A stretch of DNA of 8,301 nt. It comes from an uncultured Prevotella sp. GTDB taxonomy: Bacteria > Bacteroidota > Bacteroidia > Bacteroidales > Bacteroidaceae. Under the pieces are notes generated by a model, which saw nothing but the letters and a program-made list of their open reading frames with translations, had not been told where the DNA came from and made no database searches. Every line of letters begins with the position of its first letter. Position 1 is the stretch's first letter. The position numbers and the translations under genes were made by a program. This document shows, one piece after another, positions 1-7,051 of the stretch. The stretch is from contig CALZMK010000047.1 of NCBI GenBank assembly GCA_945788545.1, forward strand, positions 1 through 8,301. The letters run 5' to 3'.

Positions 1-317
1 AAATAGGTGTCGTAGTCGTAGGGCACCAACTCATTTGGAAAACGGTCGTAGAGCAATTCGGGGTCGAAAATACATCCTTGCGTCACAAGATGCCTAAGTC
101 CGATATAATGATATTTCACAAGCATGTCGATGTTTGACATACGTGCACGACCTGGCTGGCGACTCATATACGACAATCCGTTGCATGCGCCTGCCGACAC
201 CGCAACGATATACTTAAAATACAAGTCATACTTCATGAACGCATCGAGCACGCCACTGGTGAACGTCCCTCGCATTCCGCCACCTTCAAGCACCAATCCT
301 GTCTCACTTATTATCAT
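1..317 (-). CDS. Patatin-like phospholipase, N-terminal part (cut by the left edge)
   Basis: This is the first 105 codons of a patatin-family serine hydrolase, a class that releases fatty acids from phospholipids with a Ser-Asp dyad. Visible are the oxyanion-hole loop LEGGGMRG (residues 10-17) and the nucleophile elbow AVSAGACNG with Ser41. The segment after it (NGLSYMSRQPGRARMSNID) matches what I recall of the bacterial YjjU-like branch. The catalytic Asp would lie beyond the left edge. No signal peptide is visible, so a cytoplasmic or peripheral location is likely. I chose the ATG at 317 because GLVLEGGG then sits near the N-terminus as is usual; the frame stays open only to a TAA at 344-342. 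Oddity: the first Gly of GxSxG is Ala39. A -7 box at 377-370 lies about 50 nt upstream. The natural substrate is not known. Confidence 0.85.
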   Translation of the reverse strand, partial: MIISETGLVLEGGGMRGTFTSGVLDAFMKYDLYFKYIVAVSAGACNGLSYMSRQPGRARMSNIDMLVKYHYIGLRHLVTQGCIFDPELLYDRFPNELVPYDYDTY

Positions 318-369
318 ATATTCAATGTTATAAATTGCTAATTATCACAATAAAGTTATATTTTTTGTG

Positions 370-377
370 CAAAGGTA
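370..377 (-). promoter_or_regulatory. Bacteroidetes-type -7 box for the patatin gene
   Basis: Read on the minus strand, 377 to 370 is TACCTTTG, an exact fit to the Bacteroidetes primary-sigma -7 consensus TAnnTTTG. It would start transcription around 363-365 and give a leader of about 45-50 nt. No TTTG is present 19-20 nt upstream, where the -33 box should be; that stretch is a poly-A/T tract. Inference from consensus only. Confidence 0.55.
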
Positions 378-400
378 TAGTTTTTTTCGAAAAAAATGCG

Positions 401-408
401 TATCTTTG
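401..408 (+). promoter_or_regulatory. Bacteroidetes-type -7 box for the Xaa-Pro aminopeptidase gene
   Basis: TATCTTTG fits TAnnTTTG exactly and lies 38 nt before the ATG at 446, so the leader would be about 30 nt and AT-rich. No proper -33 TTTG is seen at the expected distance; a T-run at 381-387 is the nearest candidate. Only 23 bp separate it from the opposing -7 box at 377-370, so the two promoters share their upstream DNA. Confidence 0.55.
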
Positions 409-445
409 CATGGATTTTTGAAAATAATAATAAAAATTAGTGCTT

Positions 446-1849
446 ATGTTTAGTAAAGAGACCTATATTCGACGTAGAAACGAGCTGAAAAAACTCGTTA
501 ACGACGGTATCATCATCTTGTTCGGCAACAATGAGTCGCCGATGAACTATCCTGCCAATGCTTATTATCCCCATCGACAGGATTCGTCATTCATATATTA
601 TTTCGGTCAGCACCGCGAAGGCCTCGTGGGTGTAATCGACATCGACAACAACCGTGAGACTCTTGTTGGCGACGACATCGACGTGGTTGACATTGTATGG
701 TATGGTTCGGTTGACTCTGTCAGCGACCTCGCCGCACAGGTGGGAGTGGACAACACCCTGCCGATGAAGGGACTCTCAACTATCGTTCATGATGCTCTTA
801 AGAGCAAGCGCAAGATTCATTTCCTGCCTCCCTATCGCCACGACACAATGATACAGATAATGGACCTGCTCGGCATTCATCCCAACCAGCAGAAGGAGTC
901 GGCATCGCTCGAACTCATCAAGGCTGTGGTGAAGATGCGCTCCACCAAGGAGCCTCAGGAGATTGAGGCCATCGAGAGGGCTTGCGAGGTGGGATATAAG
1001 ATGCACACCAAGGCCATGCGCCTCGTACGTCCGGGAGTGACCGAGAAATTCATCGGAGGACAGGTTGACGGTATGGCCAATTCATATTCATCCAAGGTGA
1101 GCTTTGCCACCATATTCAGTCAGCATGGCGAGATTATGCACGGCAATCCGTCGATGAACCTGCTTGAGGCCGGACGCCTTGCATTGTGTGATGCCGGTTG
1201 CGAGTTGGACGACTATTGCTCCGACAACACCCGCACAATGCCCGTAAACGGTAAGTTCGACCAGCGTCAGCGCGAGATATACTCCATCGTCGAGGCTTGT
1301 CATGACTATGCCCTCGACGTGGCCAAACCCGGAGTGAAATGGTATGACGTGCACATGAACGTGTGCCGACTGATGACCGACAAACTGAAGGAACTCGGTC
1401 TTATGAAGGGCGACACCGAGGAGGCCGTAAGGGCTGGCGCTCATGCCATGTTCCTGCCTCACGGACTTGGACACATGATGGGTCTTGACGTGCACGACAT
1501 GGAGGCTCTCGACCAGAGATACGTAGGTTTCGACGACGAGGTGCAGCCATCCGACCAGTTTGGCACCAACTGCCTCCGCATGGGACGCCGCCTGCAGGAG
1601 AACTTCGTGATGACCGACGAACCGGGCATCTACTTCATCCCCGCACTCATCGACGACTGGAAGGCAAGCGGCCACTGCAAGGAGTTCATCAACTTCGACC
1701 TCCTGGAGACATACAAGGACTTCGGCGGCATCCGTATCGAGGACGACATCCTCATCACTAAGGACGGTTGCCGATTCATGGGCAAGAACCGCATACCATA
1801 TCATCCCGACGAGGTGGAGCAGTATATGGCTGAAAACAAGGAATATTAA
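446..1849 (+). CDS. pepP: Xaa-Pro aminopeptidase (aminopeptidase P, M24B family)
   Basis: A 467-residue metallopeptidase that removes the N-terminal residue when proline is in second position, normally with two Mn ions. Residues about 1-170 form the AMP_N domain (for example NAYYPHRQDSSFIYYFGQ); about 175-450 is the M24 'pita-bread' catalytic domain. All metal ligands are visible: Asp249 and Asp260 (in DAGCELDDYCSDNTRTMP), His343 (second His of HGLGH), Glu392 (DEPGIYF) and Glu432 (GGIRIEDD); His339 and His350 match the conserved family histidines. There is no signal peptide, so it is cytoplasmic. E. coli PepP has 441 residues, so the length is normal. I preferred the ATG at 446; the frame also allows a GTG at 440, two codons earlier. 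It is probably transcribed alone: a 236-nt gene-free gap follows, although I see no classical terminator. Confidence 0.93.
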   Translation: MFSKETYIRRRNELKKLVNDGIIILFGNNESPMNYPANAYYPHRQDSSFIYYFGQHREGLVGVIDIDNNRETLVGDDIDVVDIVWYGSVDSVSDLAAQVGVDNTLPMKGLSTIVHDALKSKRKIHFLPPYRHDTMIQIMDLLGIHPNQQKESASLELIKAVVKMRSTKEPQEIEAIERACEVGYKMHTKAMRLVRPGVTEKFIGGQVDGMANSYSSKVSFATIFSQHGEIMHGNPSMNLLEAGRLALCDAGCELDDYCSDNTRTMPVNGKFDQRQREIYSIVEACHDYALDVAKPGVKWYDVHMNVCRLMTDKLKELGLMKGDTEEAVRAGAHAMFLPHGLGHMMGLDVHDMEALDQRYVGFDDEVQPSDQFGTNCLRMGRRLQENFVMTDEPGIYFIPALIDDWKASGHCKEFINFDLLETYKDFGGIRIEDDILITKDGCRFMGKNRIPYHPDEVEQYMAENKEY

Positions 1850-1862
1850 GTAAATGGCATTT

Positions 1863-2048
1863 ATTTAAACCACAGAGATAAAGAGAAAAGAGTTATTTTT
1901 GTAGTTAGAGGCAGTCGCAAGCGACAGAGGTCGCAGAGTTTCTAAACGGCAAACAAATGCGCAGCCCTCTAAATACTCTAAATGCCAAAGGCATTCAAAC
2001 TCCTAATAATATGAATACTCCTAATCTCTCAATCTCTGTGGTTTTAAT
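1863..2048. repeat. 186-bp intergenic element with imperfect terminal inverted repeats (MITE-like or interspersed repeat)
   Basis: The gap between the aminopeptidase and the C1 peptidase has AAACCACAGAGAT at 1867-1879 and its exact complement at 2032-2044. The pairing extends with mismatches to arms of about 28 bp (1863-1890 and 2021-2048). Inside are two small hairpins, GTCGCAAGCGAC at 1914-1925 and ATGCCAAAGGCAT at 1982-1994, and short direct repeats: CAGAG at 1873, 1925 and 1934, CTCTAAAT at about 1967 and 1976, and ACTCCTAAT at about 1999 and 2017. There is no coding potential. CACAGAG-type intergenic repeats are, from memory, widespread in bacteria; whether this one is mobile is unknown. 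No clear target-site duplication is visible. The rest of the gap, 1850-1862 and 2049-2085, is AT-rich leader DNA. Confidence 0.6.
1894..1901 (+). promoter_or_regulatory. Weak candidate -7 box upstream of the peptidase-recJ-recQ run
   Basis: TATTTTTG fits TAnnTTTG, but no -33 TTTG stands 19-20 nt upstream, and it would give a leader of about 185 nt through the inverted-repeat element. I found no better match nearer to the ATG at 2086, so the operon promoter is unresolved. Confidence 0.2.
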
Positions 2049-2085
2049 TATAAATGATAAACAATAACAAAAATAATAATAAGAA

Positions 2086-3288
2086 ATGAAGAAATTAATG
2101 ATTCTCTCGCTCGCCGTCCTCATCAGCGGCGGAGCAATGGCAGCCAAGAAGAAGGAAGCTGTCAACAAGAACAAACCGGTGTTCACCACCGTATTGGAAA
2201 ACAAGATTTCAAGTATCAAGGACCAGAGCCGCAGCGGCACGTGCTGGAACTACTCTACCCTCTCATATTTCGAGAGCGAGATACTCAAGAAGACCGGTAA
2301 GGAGTACGACCTCTGCGAGATGTTCGTGTGCAACAAGACCTATATGGACAGGGCCATCCAGGTGGTGCGTCTCCACGGCGACTGCCAGTTTGCTCAGGGC
2401 GGTTCGTGCTACGACCCTCTCTACTGCATCCAGAACTACGGCATCTGCCCCGACGATGCAATGCCTTTCCCCGGTTCACTTTATGGCGACTCACTCAACA
2501 ACTTCAATGAGTTCTTCGGAGTGATGGAGCCTTATGTGGCAGCAGTGTCAAAGAGCGACGCCAAGAATCTCTCACCACAGTGGAAAGTGGGTCTTCAGGG
2601 TATCCTCGACGCCTATCTTGGCAAGTGCCCCGAGAAGTTCACATACGAGGGCAAGGAATACACCCCGAAGTCATTCGCCGCAAGTCTCGGTCTTGACTGG
2701 AATGACTATGTCACCATCACTTCCTACACCCATCATCCCTTCTACACACGCTTTGCAGTAGAGGTTCAGGACAACTGGCGTAACCCTCTGTCTTACAACG
2801 TACCTATGGACGAGATGATGCAGATTATCGACAATGCCCTCAAGGAGGGATACACCATCGCATGGGGCGGTGACGTTAGTGAGGAAGGATTCACACGCAA
2901 GGGTGTGGCCTACAACTACGATGTCAAGAAGTTGCAGAGCCTCAAGGGCAGCGACGCAGCCAAGTGGATGCGCCTTGAGAAGCAAAAGAAGACCGAGCTC
3001 TTCGACTCCCTCGGATGCAAGGCTCCCGAGATTATCCCCACACAGGAGATGCGCCAGGAGCGCTTCGACAATTGGGAACTCACCGACGACCACGGCATGC
3101 TCATCTTCGGTATCGCCAAAGACCAGTATGGCAAGGAGTATTATATGGTGAAGAACTCATGGGGCGAGACAGGCGACTACAAGGGCATCTGGTATATGAC
3201 CAAGTCATTCATCGCCGCCAACACCATGGATTATATGGTAAACAAGAACGCTATCCCGGCAGAAATACGTAAGAAACTCGGATTGTAA
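2086..3288 (+). CDS. Exported C1-family cysteine peptidase (bleomycin hydrolase/aminopeptidase C-like)
   Basis: A 400-residue papain-clan peptidase of the C1B group, whose members trim residues from peptide N-termini and often form hexameric barrels with the C-terminus reaching into the active site. The triad is visible: Cys53 in QSRSGTCWNYSTLSYFESE with oxyanion Gln47, His336 in TDDHGMLIFGIA and Asn357 in MVKNSWGE. Residues 1-19 are a signal peptide (two Lys, hydrophobic core, AMA cleavage motif) without a lipobox Cys, so it is probably periplasmic or secreted; typical PepC is cytosolic. It has nine cysteines, at 53, 77, 82, 100, 108, 114, 121, 181 and 311, which is many for this family and suggests disulfides. 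At 400 residues it is somewhat shorter than cytosolic PepC (about 440-450). The TAA at 3286-3288 directly touches the recJ ATG, so the two genes share a transcript. Natural substrate unknown. Confidence 0.88.
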   Translation: MKKLMILSLAVLISGGAMAAKKKEAVNKNKPVFTTVLENKISSIKDQSRSGTCWNYSTLSYFESEILKKTGKEYDLCEMFVCNKTYMDRAIQVVRLHGDCQFAQGGSCYDPLYCIQNYGICPDDAMPFPGSLYGDSLNNFNEFFGVMEPYVAAVSKSDAKNLSPQWKVGLQGILDAYLGKCPEKFTYEGKEYTPKSFAASLGLDWNDYVTITSYTHHPFYTRFAVEVQDNWRNPLSYNVPMDEMMQIIDNALKEGYTIAWGGDVSEEGFTRKGVAYNYDVKKLQSLKGSDAAKWMRLEKQKKTELFDSLGCKAPEIIPTQEMRQERFDNWELTDDHGMLIFGIAKDQYGKEYYMVKNSWGETGDYKGIWYMTKSFIAANTMDYMVNKNAIPAEIRKKLGL

Positions 3289-5013
3289 ATGAACTTTGAG
3301 TGGAACTATACACCGCCCAGCGAGGATAGAATCCGTGCAGCCAAGGAACTGGCGGAGAAAATCGGAATGAGCCCCATTCTGGCCGACCTCCTTATACAAA
3401 GAGGTATAAAGACCGAATCGGCGGCCAAGAGGTTCTTTCGTCCCATGCTCAGCGAACTTATCGACCCGTTTCTCATGAACGACATGGACGTGGCGGTCGA
3501 TAGGCTCAACGACGCGATGGGACGAAAGGAACCCATCCTCGTGTATGGCGATTATGATGTAGATGGATGCACGGCCGTGGCTCTCGTCTATAAGTTCCTT
3601 TTGCAGTTCTATTCAAATATCGACTACTATATCCCCGACCGATATGAGGAGGGCTACGGGGTGAGCATAAAGGCTATTGACCAAGCCAAGGAGAAGGGCG
3701 TAAAACTGGTGATTATACTCGACTGCGGCATCAAGGCCAACGAGGAGATTGCCTACGCCAAAAGCCTTGGCATCGACTTCATCATCTGCGACCACCACGA
3801 GCCCGACTACGAGATGCCACCGGCAGTGGCAATCCTTAATCCCAAACGCAAGGACGCCACCTATCCCTTCCACGACCTGTCGGGATGTGGAGTGGGATTC
3901 AAGTTTATGCAGGCCTTTGCCAAAAACAACGGCATACCATTCTCACGACTCATTCCCCTACTCGACTTCTGTGCTGTGAGCATCGCATCGGACATAGTGC
4001 CGGTGACGGGCGAAAACCGCACATTGGCATTCCACGGGTTGAAGCAACTCAACCAGAATCCGTCCATCGGCCTGAAGGCTATCATCGAGACATGCGGATT
4101 GACCGGACGCGAACTCACCATGAGTGACATCGTCTTCAAGATAGGTCCACGCATCAACGCCTCAGGAAGAATACAAAACGGTAAGGAGGCAGTGGATCTG
4201 CTCGTGGAAAAGGACTTCAAGAAAGCGCTCTATCAAGCCAAACTTATCAACGGATATAACGAGCAGCGCAAGGACATCGACAAACAGATGACCGAGGAAG
4301 CCAACCAGATTGTGGAGAAGCTCGAAAACCAAAGGCATCAGTCGTCGATTGTGCTCTACGACGCCAATTGGAAAAAGGGTGTCATCGGTATCGTCGCCTC
4401 ACGTATCACCGAAATCTATTTCCGCCCTACCATCGTCATGACCATCAGCGACGGTATGGCCACCGGCTCCGCACGCTCGGTGGCGGGATTCGACATCTAC
4501 GAGGCCATAAAGAGTTGCCGCGACTTGCTCGCCAACTTCGGCGGTCACACCTATGCTGCCGGTCTCTCGATGAAGGTGGAGAATATCCCTGCTTTCAAAA
4601 AGCGTTTCCAGGCGTATGTTGACGAGCACATCCTGCCCGAACAGACACAGGCGATACTCGACATCGAGTCGGTGATCGACTTCAAGGACATCACCAAGAA
4701 ACTGCTCAACGACCTTAAGAAGTTTGCGCCTCACGGTCCTTGCAACCCCCGACCGCTGTTCTGCACCCACAACGTGTATGACTACGGAACAAGTAAGGTG
4801 GTGGGCAAGAATCAGGAGCACATCAAACTCGAACTGGTGGATAGTATGTCGAGCAATGTTGTCAACGGCATTGCCTTCGGACAGAGTGCCTCCGCCCGAT
4901 TCATCAAGAGCAAGCGCAGTTTCGACATCGTCTATAACATCGTCGAGAATGCTTATAAGCACGGGGAGGTGCAACTGCAAATTGAGGACATCAAGCCTAA
5001 CTTAGAGAATTAA
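3289..5013 (+). CDS. recJ: Single-stranded-DNA-specific exonuclease RecJ
   Basis: RecJ degrades single-stranded DNA 5' to 3' with Mg or Mn, in RecF-pathway recombination, mismatch repair and base-excision repair, in the cytoplasm. The 574 residues match the E. coli length (577). The DHH core shows YGDYDVDG (Asp88, Asp90, Asp92), ILDCGIK (Asp145), CDHHEPD (Asp168-His169-His170) and SDIVPVTGENR (Asp235), followed by GPRINASGR (286-294). The DHHA1 domain carries ATGSARS (391-397) and NFGGHTYAAG (Gly418-Gly419-His420). The C-terminal 130 or so residues correspond to the OB-fold DNA-binding domain. All expected catalytic residues are present. The ATG follows the upstream stop with no gap, which points to translational coupling; no promoter is visible between them. 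The last codons run into a heptamer repeat that leads to recQ. Confidence 0.96.
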   Translation: MNFEWNYTPPSEDRIRAAKELAEKIGMSPILADLLIQRGIKTESAAKRFFRPMLSELIDPFLMNDMDVAVDRLNDAMGRKEPILVYGDYDVDGCTAVALVYKFLLQFYSNIDYYIPDRYEEGYGVSIKAIDQAKEKGVKLVIILDCGIKANEEIAYAKSLGIDFIICDHHEPDYEMPPAVAILNPKRKDATYPFHDLSGCGVGFKFMQAFAKNNGIPFSRLIPLLDFCAVSIASDIVPVTGENRTLAFHGLKQLNQNPSIGLKAIIETCGLTGRELTMSDIVFKIGPRINASGRIQNGKEAVDLLVEKDFKKALYQAKLINGYNEQRKDIDKQMTEEANQIVEKLENQRHQSSIVLYDANWKKGVIGIVASRITEIYFRPTIVMTISDGMATGSARSVAGFDIYEAIKSCRDLLANFGGHTYAAGLSMKVENIPAFKKRFQAYVDEHILPEQTQAILDIESVIDFKDITKKLLNDLKKFAPHGPCNPRPLFCTHNVYDYGTSKVVGKNQEHIKLELVDSMSSNVVNGIAFGQSASARFIKSKRSFDIVYNIVENAYKHGEVQLQIEDIKPNLEN

Positions 5014-5040
5014 GAATTAAAAATTAAGAATTAGGAATTG
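5006..5040. repeat. Five-unit AGAATTA heptamer tandem repeat across the recJ-recQ junction
   Basis: The units are AGAATTA, AGAATTA, AAAATTA, AGAATTA and GGAATTG. The array holds the end of recJ (TAA at 5011-5013), the whole 24-nt gap and the TTG start of recQ in the last, degenerate unit. AT-rich GAATTAA-type strings are, as I recall, common between genes in Bacteroidales. Confidence 0.75.
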
Positions 5041-6945
5041 AACGTTGACGATTACAAGGAGATACTGCGGAAATATTGGGGCTACCATGATTTCCGCAGT
5101 ATTCAGTTGGAGATAATAAACAGCATTGCCGACGGGCGCGACACTCTCGGTCTTATGCCTACAGGAGGCGGAAAGTCGATCACATTCCAGGTGCCGGCTC
5201 TCGCCATGGATGGCGTGTGCATTGTCATCACCCCTCTCATCGCTCTTATGAAAGACCAGGTGGCCAATCTCAAAAAGCGCCACATCAGGGCGGCTGCCAT
5301 CTATTCGGGAATGTCGAGAGACCAAATTGTAGTGACCCTCGAAAACTGTATCTTCGGAGCCATAAAGATTCTGTATGTATCTCCCGAACGACTTTCTTCT
5401 CAACTCTTTCTCACCAAACTACGCCATATCAACGTGAGTTTCATCACCGTGGATGAAGCCCACTGTATCACGCAATGGGGATATGACTTCCGCCCCTCCT
5501 ACCTTAAGATTGCGGATATCAGGGATATGGTGCCCGGCAAACCGGTGCTTGCGCTTACGGCAACTGCCACACCGGCTGTCGTGGATGATATCCAGGACAA
5601 ACTGCATTTCAGGGCAAAGAATGTGTTCCGCATGAGTTTTGAGCGCAGCAATCTTGCCTACATCGTGAGGAACGCCGAAAATAAGTCGGCCGAGATGATA
5701 CATATCCTCAACGAGATCGACGGATGTGCCATCATCTACATGCGCAACAGAAAGGAGACCAAGGAACTGGCGGATTTCCTCTGCCAAAACAATATCAACG
5801 CCACATTCTATCATGCTGGTCTTGCCGACAGTATCCGCGACGAAAGACAACGCGACTGGCAAGCCGACAAGGTAAGGGTGATGGTGGCCACCAACGCATT
5901 CGGTATGGGTATCGACAAACCCGACGTGCGACTGGTGATACATATCGAAGCCCCCGACTGCATCGAATCTTATTTCCAGGAGGCTGGGCGCGCCGGTCGC
6001 GACGGCCAAAAGGCTTATGCAATATTGCTCACCAATCGCTCCGACATCACAAGATTGAGGAAAAGGGCTGTGGCCGACTTCCCCGACAAGGATTATATAC
6101 GTAAGGTGTATGAGCATATCGCCTGCTTCTTCCAGATAGCCGTTGGTTCGGGATACGACATGTCGTTCAAGTTCAACCTCCCGAAATTCTGCCGCAACTT
6201 CAAGCATTATCCCGCACAGGTGGAGGCTTCATTGCGAATACTCCAGCAGGCAGGATATATCGACTACAATTGCAACGACGACGCCAAGTCGAGGGTGATG
6301 TTCATCCTGCGTCGCGACGACCTCTATCGCCTGCGCAACAACTCACCGATGGAAGACAAAGTCATCGAAACATTGCTGCGCAATTACAACGGACTCTTCG
6401 TGGATTACGGTATGATCGACGAGGAACATCTTGCTCATATCATCGGCTGCGATGAAAAAGAGGTGCACGAGTGCCTCAAACTCCTTGGCCGAAAACATAT
6501 AATCAGCTATATCCCGCCGCGCGACGAACCGCTGATAAGATACCTACAATCTCGCGAATTGACCTCCCGCGTCTCTATACCTTATTATATATATGAGGAA
6601 AGACTCCAAAAATCCAAGGAGCGCACCGAGGCAATGATTGCCTACATGACCTGCGAGTCGGAATGTAGAAGTGTTATGCTGCTAGATTACTTCGGCGAGC
6701 GCGACGGAAAGAAATGCGGCATGTGCGACGTGTGCACTTCGGGAATCCACGATGAAGACGACACCGAATATGCCATTCGTCGTATTATTGAATATCTCAG
6801 CGACGGATCATCACGCACATACAATGAATTGCGCGATTTCGATCATCAGATTAGCACCTGTGTGCTCGCAAACGCCATCGATTATCTCTTGTCGGAAGAA
6901 AAAGTGACGACAGATGGAATTAAAATCGCCCTTAATCATGCATAA
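5038..6945 (+). CDS. recQ: ATP-dependent DNA helicase RecQ, Bacteroidetes-type architecture
   Basis: RecQ unwinds DNA 3' to 5' using ATP, opening ends for RecJ in RecF-pathway recombination and restarting stalled forks. All helicase motifs are present: motif 0 (YWGYHDFRSIQ, 13-23), Walker A PTGGGKS (Lys46), DEAH (139-142) followed by the aromatic-rich loop CITQWGYDFRPSY, LTATATP (173-179), YHAGL (258-262), ATNAFGMGIDKPDVR (284-298) and the arginine finger QEAGRAGRDG (314-323). Zinc ligands are Cys543, Cys560, Cys563 and Cys566 with C-x16-C-x2-C-x2-C spacing, as in E. coli, but displaced about 170 residues downstream by an inserted region that looks like winged helix. The last 60 or so residues may be another winged helix; no HRDC domain is seen. 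The TTG start at 5038 is needed: a stop (TAG, 5032-5034) lies two codons upstream, and the first in-frame ATG, codon 40, would delete motif 0. Confidence 0.94.
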   Translation: MNVDDYKEILRKYWGYHDFRSIQLEIINSIADGRDTLGLMPTGGGKSITFQVPALAMDGVCIVITPLIALMKDQVANLKKRHIRAAAIYSGMSRDQIVVTLENCIFGAIKILYVSPERLSSQLFLTKLRHINVSFITVDEAHCITQWGYDFRPSYLKIADIRDMVPGKPVLALTATATPAVVDDIQDKLHFRAKNVFRMSFERSNLAYIVRNAENKSAEMIHILNEIDGCAIIYMRNRKETKELADFLCQNNINATFYHAGLADSIRDERQRDWQADKVRVMVATNAFGMGIDKPDVRLVIHIEAPDCIESYFQEAGRAGRDGQKAYAILLTNRSDITRLRKRAVADFPDKDYIRKVYEHIACFFQIAVGSGYDMSFKFNLPKFCRNFKHYPAQVEASLRILQQAGYIDYNCNDDAKSRVMFILRRDDLYRLRNNSPMEDKVIETLLRNYNGLFVDYGMIDEEHLAHIIGCDEKEVHECLKLLGRKHIISYIPPRDEPLIRYLQSRELTSRVSIPYYIYEERLQKSKERTEAMIAYMTCESECRSVMLLDYFGERDGKKCGMCDVCTSGIHDEDDTEYAIRRIIEYLSDGSSRTYNELRDFDHQISTCVLANAIDYLLSEEKVTTDGIKIALNHA

Positions 6946-6949
6946 TTAT

Positions 6950-6971
6950 AAGAAAAATCCTCATTTTTCTT
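6950..6971 (+). terminator. Candidate transcription terminator after recQ
   Basis: A perfect 9-bp stem, AAGAAAAAT (6950-6958) with ATTTTTCTT (6963-6971) around a CCTC loop, starts 5 nt after the recQ stop. The stem is AT-rich with one G-C pair and there is no U-run after it, so it would be a weak terminator. A second, weaker hairpin follows at 6983-7000 (CAAAAA with TTTTTG) with a T-run at 7005-7010. Together they plausibly separate recQ from gdhA. Confidence 0.4.
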
Positions 6972-7020
6972 GATATAAATGACAAAAAGTAAGTTTTTTG
7001 CTAATTTTTTGGATAAAATG

Positions 7021-7051
7021 TTTGTTTATTCCAATTTTTTATTTAACTTTG
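7021..7051 (+). promoter_or_regulatory. Strong Bacteroidetes promoter (-33/-7) for gdhA
   Basis: TTTG at 7021-7024, a spacer of exactly 19 nt, then TAACTTTG at 7044-7051 reproduces the described Bacteroides consensus TTTG-N19-TAnnTTTG. Transcription should start near 7056-7060, giving a purine-rich, AT-rich leader of about 60-65 nt before the ATG at 7121. It is the best promoter in the window, in line with a highly expressed gene. Confidence 0.75.

Noticed and set aside
124..333. A 69-codon plus-strand open frame at the left end
   Set aside because: It lies opposite the patatin frame, which has clear motifs (GGGMRG, SAGA).
440..445. GTG at 440 as the start of the aminopeptidase
   Set aside because: It adds only two residues and is a weaker start codon than the ATG at 446, which gives the usual MFSKETY-like beginning; it cannot be fully excluded.
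1088..1804. A 238-codon open frame on the minus strand opposite the aminopeptidase gene
   Set aside because: It mirrors a fully supported gene, its translation shows no recognisable domain, and long antisense frames are expected from the codon bias here.
1863..2048. The inverted-repeat element as an insertion sequence or CRISPR
   Set aside because: There is no transposase frame, no regular repeat-spacer pattern and no visible target duplication; only a non-coding repeat can be supported.
5419..6207. A 262-codon minus-strand open frame opposite recQ
   Set aside because: It overlaps the conserved helicase motifs of recQ, which fix the coding frame; the antisense translation resembles no known protein.
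7011..7032. Imperfect palindrome GGATAAAA ... TTTATTCC around the -33 box of gdhA
   Set aside because: The arms need a one-base shift to pair and are almost all A/T, so chance is the simplest explanation.
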